Source: Gonocerus acuteangulatus
Lineage: Eukaryota > Arthropoda > Insecta > Hemiptera > Coreidae
DNA: 64,000 bases
Assembly: GCA_946811695.1 (NCBI GenBank)
Contig: OX328128.1
Span: forward strand, 77,532,821 to 77,596,820
Reading direction: 5' to 3'
In this document: positions 1 through 11,452 of the stretch, one piece after another
Layout: each line of letters starts with the position of its first letter
Position numbering within the stretch: position 1 is the first letter of the stretch
Made by a program: the position numbers and the translations under genes
The notes under the pieces: model-generated
What the model was told of the DNA's origin: nothing
Databases searched by the model: none
Seen by the model: only the letters and a program-made list of their open reading frames with translations

Positions 1-830
1 TCGAGATATTAGGGAATGTATACGAAGTTCCCATAACATTTCATGTCTGTTAATAAAATATTTTATTCTAATCCTTCTTTAGCTCCAAACGTAACCAAAA
101 TGTTAACATATTAGTGTTGATAAAATTCAAACATGCAGAAAATGTTTCAACTGAATCCCATAATTTTACGTATCAAAATCAAAGACATAAAGAACAGTTC
201 GAATAAGCGAAATCAATTACTTTAACGTTTTAAGCACTCATTTCTCCGATTGACATCGCCTAATCAAAACTTTCATTAGAACCTTTTTTGTAGAGCATTT
301 AGGAAGCTTTCTAATGGTATTCTTCCGTTTCCCAAATTCCCAACCTTTTTCGAGATATTAAGGAAAGTATACAAAGTTACCAAAACTTTTTTATATCTGT
401 TAATAAAATATTTTATTCTAACCCTTCCTTAACTCCAAACGCAACCAAAATTTCAACATATTAGTTTTAATGAAAGTAGAACATGCAGTAAATGTTTCAA
501 CTGAATCCCATGATTCTAAGTACCCAAACCAAAAACGGCATTCAAAAAAATATTTTTCCAATTTTCTCAAAAACGGTTAAAGCTATCGCCTTGAAAATGG
601 TTTCATTCGTTTTCCTAGCCCAAGAAGCCTATAAAAAGAGTACTTACAAGCTTATGAACTCAAAAACGTAAGCGTTACGATTTTTTTTTGCGCGAATTTC
701 GCCCCAAACGCCATCTTCCAGCGGGCGGATTTTGCTGGTTAACGAACTTGACCTTTCAAATTGGACGACAGATTTTTGTACCAAATTTCATCAAAATCGG
801 ACCATCAGGGAAGCCAGAAATGAGCGAACA

Positions 831-868
<38 letters not shown>

Positions 869-1027
869 TATACATATATATATATATACAAATTTGAACC
901 ACCGTTATTTTCGGTCTCTAGGGGTTCTGAAACGCGAAATTTTCTTGTCGGCACTTCCGGATTGTTTCATTGTATCAACCTTATAAGCGGGGTTCCTCCC
1001 TATGGGAGAGGGAGGAACCGCGCTAAA
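1..1027 (+). mobile_element. Hairpin-ended family A repeat, copy A1 (left end off the window)
   Basis: This is an interspersed repeat with no supported coding capacity. It is recognised because the same order of blocks recurs at 4745, 7977, 35937 and 37704: a roughly 350-bp internal block present twice (compare about 150 and 500), a block near 670-760, a (TA)n tract at about 832-890, and a 3' hairpin GGTTCCTCCC/GGGAGGAACC followed by GCTAAAA. It could be a rolling-circle or other single-strand-transposed element because it ends in a hairpin plus CTAA, but its class is not settled. The small ORFs across the TA tract are repeat translations. Confidence 0.7.
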
Positions 1028-1694
1028 ATATACCTTTAGATTCTCTGAAGCGTCTATATTCGGATGGCGAGAAAACAAAATTGACTGGGCGTTGAGTTCG
1101 CCCTTTGTATATATAAATACATATTTCTAGCAGCTAATCGATAAAAACGGAGAAGGCATTTTTAAGAATTGTTCCGACATGGTAAGCTGACGGCACATCA
1201 AAACCCAATTTACCTAAATATTCAACCAAAACCTTTCAGCGAAAACGTCTCAAGTTCCTCCTTCTGGAAATAAAGGACGGAGCATCCAGGTATTTCGTTT
1301 CTTCCGGGTTTTTTTTTTTTTTTTTTTTAGTAAAAAGCAGAGAATGATGTTTTAATACATTCCTGGGATTTCGTTGGAAGAACGGGCTCGCATTACCTGG
1401 GAATGCTGGAGGGAGAAACAGGATTCGAAAGCATTACATAGTATGTACATTAGCTCCTTCTGCGTTAAGGGGTGAGGTAAGAACAGTGTTAGAGCACAGA
1501 GTAGGGCATTATATAATAATTTTAGCATTAATGTGCTTTAGCGATGTCTAAACTAAAAAAAAAAAAACGTTACAAAGAAGTGCCAGCTGGCGTTCGCGCA
1601 TGCGCGGTAGCCATGTACGAAAAAGAAGACTGTATGTTATACAGTACATTACATAGGTTTGTCGGGTGGACCTAAAGCATATTTATATTCCTGA
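1028..1694. other. Unassigned A+T-rich stretch
   Basis: No gene or terminal repeat is supported here. It holds a T-run near 1309-1328 and a short A-run near 1555. Nothing else stands out. Confidence 0.5.
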
Positions 1695-2305
1695 ATTTGA
1701 GTAGAAGGCTCTAAACGAAATTAATTTTTAATCAATTAAATAAATTTGTATTAAAAAGAATTTATTCACAGAATAAATTATTCATTCACTAATTTAGATT
1801 TTATATTTAATTAATAACAGTGTTGGCTCATTATTCAATATTTTTTATTGAATAAGAATTTATTCAGTTCTTCATTGATATTTTTCTTTTAATTTCATGA
1901 ATAATTAATTATTTCCCATTCTTCATTCATTCTTTTTATTCATTTAAAATAATGTGTTTCGTGGAACAAAAAACTCAGATTCTTTAAGTTCAGTAAACAA
2001 TATCACTTAAATAAATATTTTTATTTAAGTTAGAAAAATGTCAGTCAAGTAAATCAATTTCATTCAAATAATTGTTTCATTCGAATAAATAACATTTATT
2101 CAATAAAAAATGTCATTCGATAATTCATTTTTATTCAATAAAAATTTTCATTCAATAAATCATTATTATTAAATAATGAATAGAAATAAAAAAGTTACGT
2201 TATTTATTGAATTGACTGAATAATGAATGAAAAATTATTCATTATTCAGAATGAAATAACGGATTTATTCATTATTCTGAATGATTTTTGCCCAATAATG
2301 GTGGA
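1695..2305. mobile_element. ATTCA-rich interspersed repeat, copy M1
   Basis: The sequence is dominated by ATTCA/TGAAT words and is non-coding. The same sequence recurs at 39575-42530 and 54945-57045. The right end of the second copy reads TTTTTGGCCAACACTG and an internal left boundary at about 1818 reads CAGTGTTGGC, which suggests hAT-type termini. I cannot define a target duplication for this copy. M1 lacks the insertions found in the other two copies and serves as the uninterrupted reference. Confidence 0.6.
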
Positions 2306-2329
2306 GCATTCGTCTAATCTTCTGGAGGG

Positions 2330-2522
2330 GCTGCGTATGGGCCGCGCACTAGGCTATTTGATCTTCTAGTGTCGTCGTTCGTGGGTTCGATTCGCTGTCC
2401 CAGACCGTCCCTAGGGCCACACCGCCTTTAATTAATTTATTATTCGATACCTGCAAAGGGATAAATCAGTCGTCCGGAGCATTGAACACTATGACACTAT
2501 CACTCTAGTGTGGCATATATTC
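2330..2522 (+). mobile_element. Body of tRNA-headed SINE family T (copy T0, head lost)
   Basis: The block from GCGCACTA through TCTTCTAGTG, the CCAGACCGTCCCTAGG region and the GGAGCATTGAAC...CTAGTGTGGC end match the body of the better copies at 43357 and 58918. The tRNA-like head is not recognisable here. Confidence 0.55.
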
Positions 2523-2850
2523 AAGAAACAATTGAGGAATTTCAATATAAATATAATTTTCACAACACTTTTACGCAAATGACGTAAATTAGGCTGCTAA
2601 ATATGAAATTAAAAGCTTATTTTTTCGTGCATGATGGAATCTGTCTGCCAATTTAAAAGTTTCGACATATTGATAGCATAAAGATTGCTAGCTATTGAAC
2701 ATGGCCTGGGTGCAATTACACCGTAAAAATTTAAAAAAAAAAAAATAGAAAAAAAATTAGAGCTGTTTCGCATGCATTAACAGTAGTAGGAATGATTTAA
2801 TACAACTCCAAATGACAATTATAGACTCATAAATTAATAACACTATATAA
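2523..2850. other. Unassigned A+T-rich stretch
   Basis: No gene, terminal repeat or recognisable element seen. One A-run lies near 2731-2745. Confidence 0.5.
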
Positions 2851-2912
<62 letters not shown>

Positions 2913-2917
2913 GTATA
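2851..2917. repeat. (TA)n microsatellite
   Basis: An almost pure TA dinucleotide tract that abuts the 3' tail of the minus-strand SINE T1. Confidence 0.95.
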
Positions 2918-2918
2918 T

Positions 2919-3207
2919 AAAAAAAAATCAGTCCCTTAACAGGCCACGAGGGCCCTGAGGGGCAGATACTGTAGAGGTATCTGATTCGTAACCATACGGC
3001 ACACTAGGGAGATAGTGTGGTCAGTACTATGTTCCGGCCGCCTGATTTTCCCCTTGCTGCTTCGGCAGCTAGTGTCATTAGCACCAAGGTACCCATTAAT
3101 AAATTAATTAAAGGCTGGGTTGGCCTAGGGACGGTCACGAAGGCCGAATTCAATCCTTGAACGAAGACACTAGAAGAAAAAATCTTAAGTGCTTGCACGG
3201 GTTTGAC
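2919..3207 (-). mobile_element. tRNA-headed SINE family T, copy T1
   Basis: On the minus strand this reads as the SINE body: TCTTCTAGTG block, CCCAGCCTTTAATTAATT block, GGCGGCCGGAGCATA block, and a terminal GGGACTGA followed by a short T-run and (TA)n. It matches the full copy at 58918-59283. Most of the tRNA-like head is missing, and Helitron-like sequence begins immediately to the right, so the two insertions touch. The small minus-strand ORF across it is not supported as a gene. Confidence 0.75.
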
Positions 3208-3652
3208 CAATTTTGATAAAACATTGCACGCCTGTATGTTTGTTCCTTATAAAAATTCACACCGTTTGACCGAATTTGGCGTAACTTGGTACATGGGTTG
3301 ATCGTGATACGGGGAGTGTCATGGGCTAGGTCAAAATTGACTATCAGCTGTCTGTCTGTATGTTTCTTCCTTATACAAATCCGAACTGTTCGACCGATTT
3401 TGACCAAACTTGGCTAACAGGTAGGTCCTGTTCCGGGGAGAGTCATCGGCTAGGTCAAAATCGTCTAAGACTCACAGTTCGGAGGTTTCGAAACTGAAAA
3501 CCCTAAAACTTACAGATTTTCGTTTTTAGATTTTAATATTACTTGTTCGGTTTCTAATTTATTTTTGCTTTTCTAGATGCAGAAAGTATGTGTAGCATGG
3601 CACGCCGGGGAACAGCTAGTATGTTTAGCATGGCACGCCGGGGAACAGCTAG
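3208..3652 (+). mobile_element. Helitron-like 3' fragment with duplicated terminus
   Basis: It contains the diagnostic block CCGTTTGACCGA / TTGACCAAACTTGG with TGTTTGTTCCTTATA, shared with the copies at 15922 and 40041. It ends in GGGGAACAGCTAG followed by T. The terminal segment from TAGCATGGCACGCC to CAGCTAGT occurs twice in tandem (about 3594-3618 and 3626-3652). CTAG with a following T is the canonical Helitron 3' end. The 5' portion is missing. Confidence 0.7.
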
Positions 3653-3783
3653 TTATTTATAAATTTGCAAATTTTATTAAATTTACTAAACATTAATTAA
3701 TGAATATTTAAAGAGACTTATTGATCGTCTACAAAAGTAAGTCGGAAATATAATCAAGTTGAACAGTGGAATATGTAATATAC

Positions 3784-3791
3784 ATATCAAT
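3784..3791. repeat. 8-bp target-site duplication, left (ATATCAAT)
   Basis: Identical to 4313-4320 on the other side of the MITE. Eight base pairs is the hAT-superfamily length. Confidence 0.9.
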
Positions 3792-4312
3792 CAATGTTGG
3801 GCAAAACTAAAATTAAAACTAAATTCACTTTTTGGAGTAAACTAAAACTAAACTAAAAATTGCAACCTAAAAAAAACTAAAACTAAAATTTGACTAATTA
3901 ATGGATTTTAACTAAACTAAAACTAAAACTAAATCTTCGGGAATTGACTAAAAACTAAATTAAAGCTTTAGTTTAGTTTAGTTTTACTAAAATAACATGA
4001 ATTAATATAAATCATATGTTAATTCGATACTTAAGTAAATTATTAAAACTAATAGAACTTGCTTAAGAATAAGAAATTGTGGCTTTTTCTCGTAATTTGC
4101 AAACATATGTTCTGTGATCAACTAAATTAGTAAACTAAAAACTAAAACTAAACTAAAATCACAAATTTAGGTCTCTATTACTAAACTAATTACCATACTA
4201 AAAAGGAGCCCACATGATTAATAATTATACAAATCTAAAACTAAACAACTAAAAATACAACATTAGTTTAGTTTTAGTTAGAGAAAACTAACGTTAGTTT
4301 TGCCCAACACTG
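3792..4312. mobile_element. hAT-type MITE, ACTAAA-rich, complete
   Basis: A 521-bp non-coding element. The left end reads CAATGTTGGGCAAAACTAA and the right end, inverted, reads CAGTGTTGGGCAAAACTAAC, so the terminal inverted repeats are about 19 bp with one or two differences. It is flanked by a perfect 8-bp duplication ATATCAAT. The interior is built from ACTAAA words. CAGTGTTGGG-type ends plus an 8-bp duplication are characteristic of hAT elements. No transposase is present, so it would depend on an autonomous relative elsewhere. Confidence 0.9.
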
Positions 4313-4320
4313 ATATCAAT
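4313..4320. repeat. 8-bp target-site duplication, right (ATATCAAT)
   Basis: Partner of 3784-3791. Confidence 0.9.
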
Positions 4321-4334
4321 ACTGTAATTACTGA

Positions 4335-4337
<3 letters not shown>

Positions 4338-4427
<90 letters not shown>
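4338..4427. repeat. (TA)n microsatellite
   Basis: Two pure TA tracts separated by a short CACA interruption near 4380. Confidence 0.95.
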
Positions 4428-4430
<3 letters not shown>

Positions 4431-4744
4431 AAGTGTGTGCAGTATATTGAGGTTTATCACACAGTGACTATGAGGGCTTGTGGGGATCTGTATGTGAAAT
4501 GCTGGGGGCACCCTCGCCCCCTTCCAAAGCCCTCTATGAATTAATTACTTTGTTCTGTGGGAGCAAGTGATAAAACTCTCTTGTAAACAACTCAATTTAC
4601 CTCCGCTTCAGAGTTTGTATTCAAATACTACCCCCTCTGCTGGGTATCGAACATTTCCCCAGTATTCATGGACGTTTTCTGGTGCATTTCCAAACCCACT
4701 CCATAAAAAGGGCACTCCCATATCGGAATGTGTCGAGTCAAATA
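4428..4744. other. Unassigned stretch
   Basis: Somewhat less A+T-rich than its surroundings. A 68-codon ORF at 4567-4773 runs into the neighbouring repeat and has no recognisable domain, so I do not call it. Confidence 0.4.
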
Positions 4745-4888
4745 TTTTAGCGCGGTTCCTCCCTCCCCCTTAAAAGCGGGGAGGAACCCCGCTTATAAGG
4801 TTGATACAATGAAACAATCCGGAAGTGCCGACAAGAAAATGTCGCGTTTCAGAACCCCTAGAGACCGAAAATAACGGTGGTTCAAATT

Positions 4889-4942
<54 letters not shown>

Positions 4943-7404
4943 TGTTCGCTCATTTCTGGCTTCCCTGATGGTCCGATTTTGATGAAATTTGGTACAAAAA
5001 TCAGTCGTCCAATTTGAAAGGTCAAGTTCTTTAACCAGCAAAATCCGCCCACTGGAAGATGGCGTTTGGGGCGAAATTCGCGCAGAAAAAATCGTAACGC
5101 TTACGTTTTTGAGTTCATAAGGTTGTAAGTACTCGTTTTTATGGCTTCTTGGGCTAGGAAAACGAATGAAACCATTTTCAAGGCGATGGCTTTAACCGTT
5201 TTCGAGAAAATTGTAAACATAGTTTTCGAATACCGTTTTTGTTTTGGGTACTTAGAATCACGGGATTCAGTTGAAACATTATCTGCATGTTCTACTTTCA
5301 TTAAAACTAATATGTTGAAAGTTATGTTACGTTTGGAGTTAAGGAAGGGTTAGAATAAAATATTTTATGAACAGACATGAAAAGTTTTGGTAACTTTGTA
5401 TACTTTCCTTAATATCTCGAAAAAGGTTGAGAATCTTGGTAAACAAATGATTACCATTAGAATGCTTACTAAATGCTCTACAAAAAAGGTTCTAATACAA
5501 GTTTTGATTAGGCGATGTCAATCGGAGAAATAAGTGCTTAAAACTTTAAAGTAATTGATTTCGCTTATTCGAACTGTTCTTTTTGTCTTTGATTTTGGTA
5601 CTTAGAATCATGGGCTTCAGTTGAAACATTTTTTGCATGTTTGAATTTTATCAAAACTAATATGTTGAAAATTTGGTTACGTTTGGAGTAAAGGAAGGAT
5701 TAAAATAAAATATTTCATTTTTAGACATGAAAAGTTTTGGGAACTTCGTATATTTTCATTAATATCACGTAAACGATTCGGAATCTTGGGAAGCAAAAGA
5801 TTACCATTCGAAAGGTTACTAAATTTTCTACAAAAAATGTTTTGAAGACATTTGCGATGGGATGGTCATATTTGGAGAAATAAGTGCTTAAAACATAGGT
5901 AATTTCGTTCATTTGAACGAATCTTTTTGTGTGTTTCCTACAGTTTTTTTTCACTGCTCGTTATTTTTGTGATTGCTTATAGTAGTCAAATGTATTAGTC
6001 AATAAAACAGGATACGTATTTATAGAAACAATATTTTGTTTCAACGGTATCTTGGAATTCGAAGATGCCCTATGAATATCTAGATTACTGTACTGGTGTT
6101 GATTTCGTTCTTTTGAATTGTTTTTGGTATTCCCTATTTTCAGAAGTTTTTATCTATTTATTAATTTTTTTTTAAATTCATTGAACGAAATCATATGAAT
6201 TCGAAGGTGAGGAGCTAGGAGGCTTAGGGTGGAATGCATTCCCAGTACAGGTATCGCCCAGTGTACCCTCGTCATCTGTAAGTTCCTTTCTAGGGTCATA
6301 AAGATAAGCCTCCAAACAACTGTAGGAATGTAGGATTTCTAATTTTTGCGAGTATCAGAACAGCTACTCTTTACATACCACAGTGGTACTGACGTACCGG
6401 TTTATACTAGTTGCACTCCACACGGTGGTAGTACTTAGTGTATGCCACAGCGGATTGCTCATTATAAACTTATTTTATACGTATTAAATAGATACCTAAA
6501 AAAAGTTTATTTGTGTATAAGTGTTGCGTTATTGGGATTAGAATAAAATATTTTATTAACAGACATGAAATACTTCGGAATCTTTGTATATTGTCCTTAA
6601 TTTTTTTTTTTCTTTTATGGTGTATCGAAATCTGAGTCATTAGCACCATTTTTTCCTTATGAGCTTATATAATACTTAGATTTAGCTAGCAACAGTATTT
6701 TACATCGCAATTAAAGTGATTTGCTCTTCTTATAAACATAATATTTATATTATAATATAAACATAATACATTAATTTGTCTGACAAAAAAAAAGGCCGTC
6801 CCGCAGGAACTACTTCATCTTAGCGCGGTTCCGTTCTTATCTCAAGTGCGATTAGTGAAGGAATATAGCAGCTATCGGTAGGTATTAGCACCATTTTTTC
6901 CCCTTAATATCTTCAAAACAGTTAAGAAATCGTGGGAAGTACGATGCAACCATTCAAAACCTTACTAAATTCTCTAAAAAAAAGATTCTGAAGCAAATTT
7001 CGATGGGGCAATGTCAGTCGGAGAAGTAAGTGCTTAAAACTACGAAAGTGTTGGTTTTGTTATTTTAAACGGGTTTTTGTCACTGTTTACCTCACTTTTG
7101 TTTTTTAAGTTTATTTAACGGTGGAATGAGTATTTCATTAAAGCTGGGAAAATAAGAATCATATTGGTAATAGAGTTTTCCTAGAGTGAACGTCGCGATG
7201 ATGGGAGAGTCCCATCCGCTTAGAAAACTGTCAGTTTCCATATGTGGCTCTTTAAGCTTCCTTCTCTTTGAGATTTTATTTTATATTTTTACCGAAAGAT
7301 CAAAACCTACCGATAGCTGCTACTATTCCTTTCCTAATCGTACTTCGGATAAGAACGGAACCGCGCTAAGGTGATGCAGTTCCTGCGAGTCGGACTTTTT
7401 TGTT
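4745..7404 (-). mobile_element. Family A repeat, copy A2, ending in a foldback
   Basis: On the minus strand this is the long form of family A. Its 3' end (hairpin GGTTCCTCCC/GGGAGGAAcC, GCTAAAA) lies at 4745-4795, its (TA)n tract at about 4892-4940, and its conserved 3' block at about 4945-5110. Two to three internal blocks with a roughly 350-bp period follow (the CTTAGAATCA word at 5251 and 5601). Its 5' end lies at 7366-7404 (GCAGTTCCTGC, then GGACTTTTTT). A second, inverted 5' end lies at 6783-6900. The small ORFs are shadows of these repeats. Confidence 0.7.
6783..7404. repeat. Foldback made of two inverted family A 5' ends
   Basis: The left arm (GCAGGAACTACTTCATCTTA, GCGCGGTTCCGTTCTTAT, GCAGCTATCGGTAGGT) is repeated inverted on the right (ACCTACCGATAGCTGC, ATAAGAACGGAACCGCGC, GCAGTTCCTGC). 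Arms are about 110-120 bp around a loop of about 390 bp. Confidence 0.8.
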
Positions 7405-7976
7405 TCTGAATTTCTCTGTCTTGTGTATGGGAGAGTAGTCTTGTGTAATTTTCATAGATTTTTATATTGATTTTTATTATTTCTAGTTGTAATGTTTTTT
7501 TCAATCAGGTAAAAATAACATGTCTTGGTTAAAGAAACCTTAAAAAGATTTTAACAAAATATCTCTTTTTTGCTTACGTATTGTCGATTCAGATATAGAA
7601 TATATTTTGAAATATATATTTTTTTTATAACGGATAACTCTTTAAAGGTAGATAGTATATGGCAAAATAATGACTTCTAAAGAGTCGAGTATGTTAAACA
7701 ATTTTCGATTTAAAAAGGGATGTCAGATTTGTTTTTACCGCATTAAAAAACCCCTATATTCAAATTTTAGGGAAATTCCAAAAATAAAAAATGTATTTTT
7801 ACATTTCGCTAAGGCCGGACCCTGAAAAGTTTGTTAAAGATTCAATAATCCGGCCATACTTCAAAGAATATTTACCCTATTCAAACCAAATTTGGGGGAT
7901 CGATAAAGGCTCTATTCAGACACATTTCCTTCTAATCGGGGCGTTTCTACGTGTTCTGGAATCGACTTCATATACA
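7405..7976. other. Unassigned A+T-rich stretch between two family A copies
   Basis: No ORF, terminal repeat or RNA gene is supported. Confidence 0.5.
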
Positions 7977-9155
7977 AAAAGTCCAACTTGCAGGAACTGC
8001 GTCATCTTAACGCGGTTACGTACATCTCGAAGAAATGGGATAGTTTAGCATCACAAATCACAGGAAACTGACAGTAGCCAACTTACACAGAAGCGGATAA
8101 TTCTCAATCTGTATAAGTCAATATATATATGTACTGAGAACTTACTTACACTTCGACTACTGCTGAGAAGACTCTATTCTAAACAACCAAAAATTCGTTG
8201 TCATTTTAAGTATCTTGTTTTACTAGCAAATTCGTTTTACTGTTATAATCAACTGTAAATATGTGCTTCATGGCGAATAAAATTCCATTCCGTCATGGGT
8301 TAAATCTTTCTATAAAATAAGAAATAACGATAACTTCAGTTGGAGGCTATAAGGAAGGTAATATAGATAGGAGAATTCAAAACAAACTACGTCATCATGA
8401 TTAGCCACAGCTTTCATGATTATCACAGCCACTGCAAACTTATTACAGTTTCCTTTCACAGTTTCTTAGCTTATTTTACTACAATACTAATTTTACTGAT
8501 AAATACAATTTAAAACAAGAAACAACCAATTAAAAAGTGAGATAAACAAAGAGAAAACCTTTTCTCTGATTGACGTTGCCCCATCGAATATTCCTTCAGA
8601 ACATTTTTTGTAGAGAATTTAGAAACCTTTCGAATGGTCACCTTCCACTTACCACAATTTTCCAAACGTTACCGAGATGTTTACGAAAAATGTATGAAGA
8701 TCCGAAAACGTTTCATGTCTATTAATAAAATAATTTTTTTCCCATACTTCCTTAACTCCAAATATAACCAAAATTTAAACATCTTAGTTGGGATTAATTT
8801 CCAAGGTGTAGAAAATATTTCAATTGAATCCCGCGATTCTAAGTACTCACAAAAAAATAATGACTTAAAAAAAACATTGATTCCACTTTTCTCAGAAACG
8901 GTTACAGATATCGCCTTAAAAATTGTTTCATTCGTTTTCTTATGTTAAGAAACCTATAAAACGAGTACCTGCAAGCATATAAACTCAAAAACGTAAGCGT
9001 TACGATTTTTTTTGCGCAAAGTTCGCCCCAAACGCCATCTTCCAGCGGTTGGATTCTGCTGGTGAACTAACTTGACCTTTCAAATCAGACGACAGATTTT
9101 TGTACCAAATTTCATCAAAGTGGGACCATTTTTGAGCTTGCTAGAGAGCGAACAG

Positions 9156-9220
<65 letters not shown>

Positions 9221-9267
9221 CTTTCACGTTTCAGACCCTATAGATCACGAAAATATAGGTGGCCCTA

Positions 9268-9327
<60 letters not shown>

Positions 9328-9463
9328 TATAGGGCCACCTATATTTTCGTGATCTATGGGGTCTGAAACGTGAAAGTTTCAAGTCGGCACTTCCGGATTG
9401 CGTCGTGAGGTCAACCTCATAAGCGGGTTCTCCCTATGGAGGTAGGGAGTAACCGCGCTAAAA
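7977..9463 (+). mobile_element. Family A repeat, copy A3 (full length)
   Basis: It begins AAAAAGTCCAACTTGCAGG and continues through CGCGGTTACGTACATCTC, a long block shared almost base for base with 35937-36530, the GCGCAAAGTTCGCCCC block, two (TA)n tracts, and a terminal imperfect hairpin followed by CGCTAAAA. It is about 1.49 kb. The block order matches A4, which shows this to be one transposable unit rather than chance overlap. A 104-codon ORF at 8634-8948 lies across the non-coding internal block and shows no domain. Confidence 0.75.
9221..9378. repeat. Inverted duplication around a (TA)n core
   Basis: The block CTTTCACGTTTCAGACC...TAGGTGGCCCTATAT at 9221-9270 is repeated inverted at about 9326-9378. 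The arms are about 50 bp with very few differences, and the loop is a (TA)n tract. This is an inverted duplication inside copy A3, absent from A4. Confidence 0.85.
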
Positions 9464-11452
9464 CGTTTACATTTTATTTTTAGTTTTAGATCCATTTTTT
9501 AGAAGTACCTTCCGAAATAATACAATAGTCATACATATGGTTAGAAAAAGGAATTTTTCATTCTTTTTGAATAGCTCAAGGAGGTAAAAATTGGATTATC
9601 TCAGAGATATTGAATTTCAAAACGTCACGTTATCGCTTACAAATGTTTAGTCTCTTCCGGACTGATAAAAATTTATTTTTTTTGTTTTCAATGATATTTA
9701 CCACATAAGGGTTTCTTGGGGTGCTGATTTTAAATATGCTATGATGTAACAAAATGTATAACACTAGTTTTCTTGAAAACGTGAGAAAATTTTTTGAATT
9801 TATTTGACGACATATCAATTATTGATTAAAGATTGCAATTTTTCATTAATCTAGTCTATAAAACAAATGAATTGGTGAAAGACTAATGTCGACATCATAT
9901 CCCAGACTCGATATAAAAAATAAAGCTTTTTCAACCCATTATATTTTATTTTTCAGCTTCTAAGGCGTATTGGACGGAACGTTTGGACATGTGTTGAATA
10001 TTTTTCGATGCAGAATCACCAGTAAAACAAAATTGGCCAGATCGGTGACCCCATCACTCCACTAGTAAGATCGTCCCATCGAACCGTTTTTGTAGAATGT
10101 CCATTTAAGCTTTCGAATGGTTACATTGCACGTAGGTACCGGTAATTCCCAACCGTTTTCGAGATATTTAAGAATATAGGAGAATCCCAAAACTATTCAT
10201 GTCCGTTTATAGAATATAAAGTTTAAATTAAGTCTTGTAAATATATAAGGTGTTGTAAGAGAGCCGTTGTACTTGTAAATTCTGGGTTTTATATAACAGA
10301 GAGGAAAACCACAACGGACCACTATCTCAGCCCAAATAGAGCCTTGTTAGTTCCCACAGGGGTAAGGGAAACAATCAGTGAGGTTTCCTACGTGGAAGGT
10401 TTTTACTCCTTCCCAAAGAGCCAATTAACAGAAATCGGAAACCCTTCCAATTAACGGCCCCAGTTTTAATTACCATTATATTTTTTATCCTGGGTTTATT
10501 GGCAACAGCGAACATAGACTTTTTTTTTTCCTCGGCCGTCCAATCGTGCGGGAGTGTTTTTGTGTGTTTTTGTTTCGACATTGAAATCGGATAAGGGAGT
10601 CGGGAGTGTGTAATTAAAAACTTTTTCGATACGCCGTCATCGACAATTGATTGGGCTTTCGGATTGAAATAATATTTTTCATTTTAAATCTCTTTGCCCG
10701 GCCGAAGTATTAAAAGCAAATGGATAAACTTGGTGAATCTGCAAAACCGCAGAATCGTTGATTGTGGCGTTTCACCAAATGGAAGAATTTGTCGTTTGTA
10801 AGGATTTTCCATACACTTTCATTGACTTGCAATTTCCTCTTCTCGGTGTTTTTCAGTTTTATATTCTCATCCCGCTCGTGGTCTGATCAAAAGTTAATGG
10901 TTAATGGTTGATGATTGAAACAAGCCTTTATAGAATTTTTTTTCTATTCACAACAATCTATCATTCTTAAATATTGCTATTAAAATTAAATTGATTTTTC
11001 AGGAATATATTTTTTTATTATACAGAAACCATAGAATTTACTTACTTATCTGTTCGTAAAAATCATTTTACCAATATGATTACAATTTTATTTCTCTGCA
11101 ATTATTACATATTGTTTTTCTTCAACGACTCGGATGCTGATCACAATGTTGTGTGGTAAGCAACTCAATGTAACTCAGCTGTTAAACTTTTATTCGCAAA
11201 ATTTTTTTTTTTTTCTCTTGTCTCTTTCTCTTAGGCTATTTGAAAATCATTAATTTGTTCAAAATTAAGTAATTGGAAACGGAAAAATCCGGAAAATTAT
11301 GTATCTAACACTCAACATTTTTAGGTTGAAATATGTGATCCTACTTTGATGTTTGTAATATTATAGAACGGTAATTTTTTGCAAAGGTTCCAAGTTTTCA
11401 CAAATGATTTAAAACTTCTAACAAGACTTAAAGAAAAGCTAACAAACTTGCT
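9464..11452. other. Unassigned A+T-rich stretch with a family A fragment
   Basis: About 10070-10225 resembles the internal block of family A (TTTTGTAGAATG, CCCAACCGTTTTCGAGATAT). The rest shows no supported gene or RNA. ORFs of 62 and 68 codons (9630-9818 and 10375-10581, minus strand) have no recognisable features. Confidence 0.45.

Noticed and set aside
688..986. ORFs with Tyr-Ile runs across (TA)n tracts (also at 4278, 9072, 20027, 24114, 36799, 38746, 59102)
   Set aside because: They are translations of TA microsatellites inside repeats, with no domain and no conserved frame between copies.
4567..4773. 68-codon ORF between a microsatellite and family A
   Set aside because: It runs into the repeat end and shows no recognisable feature.
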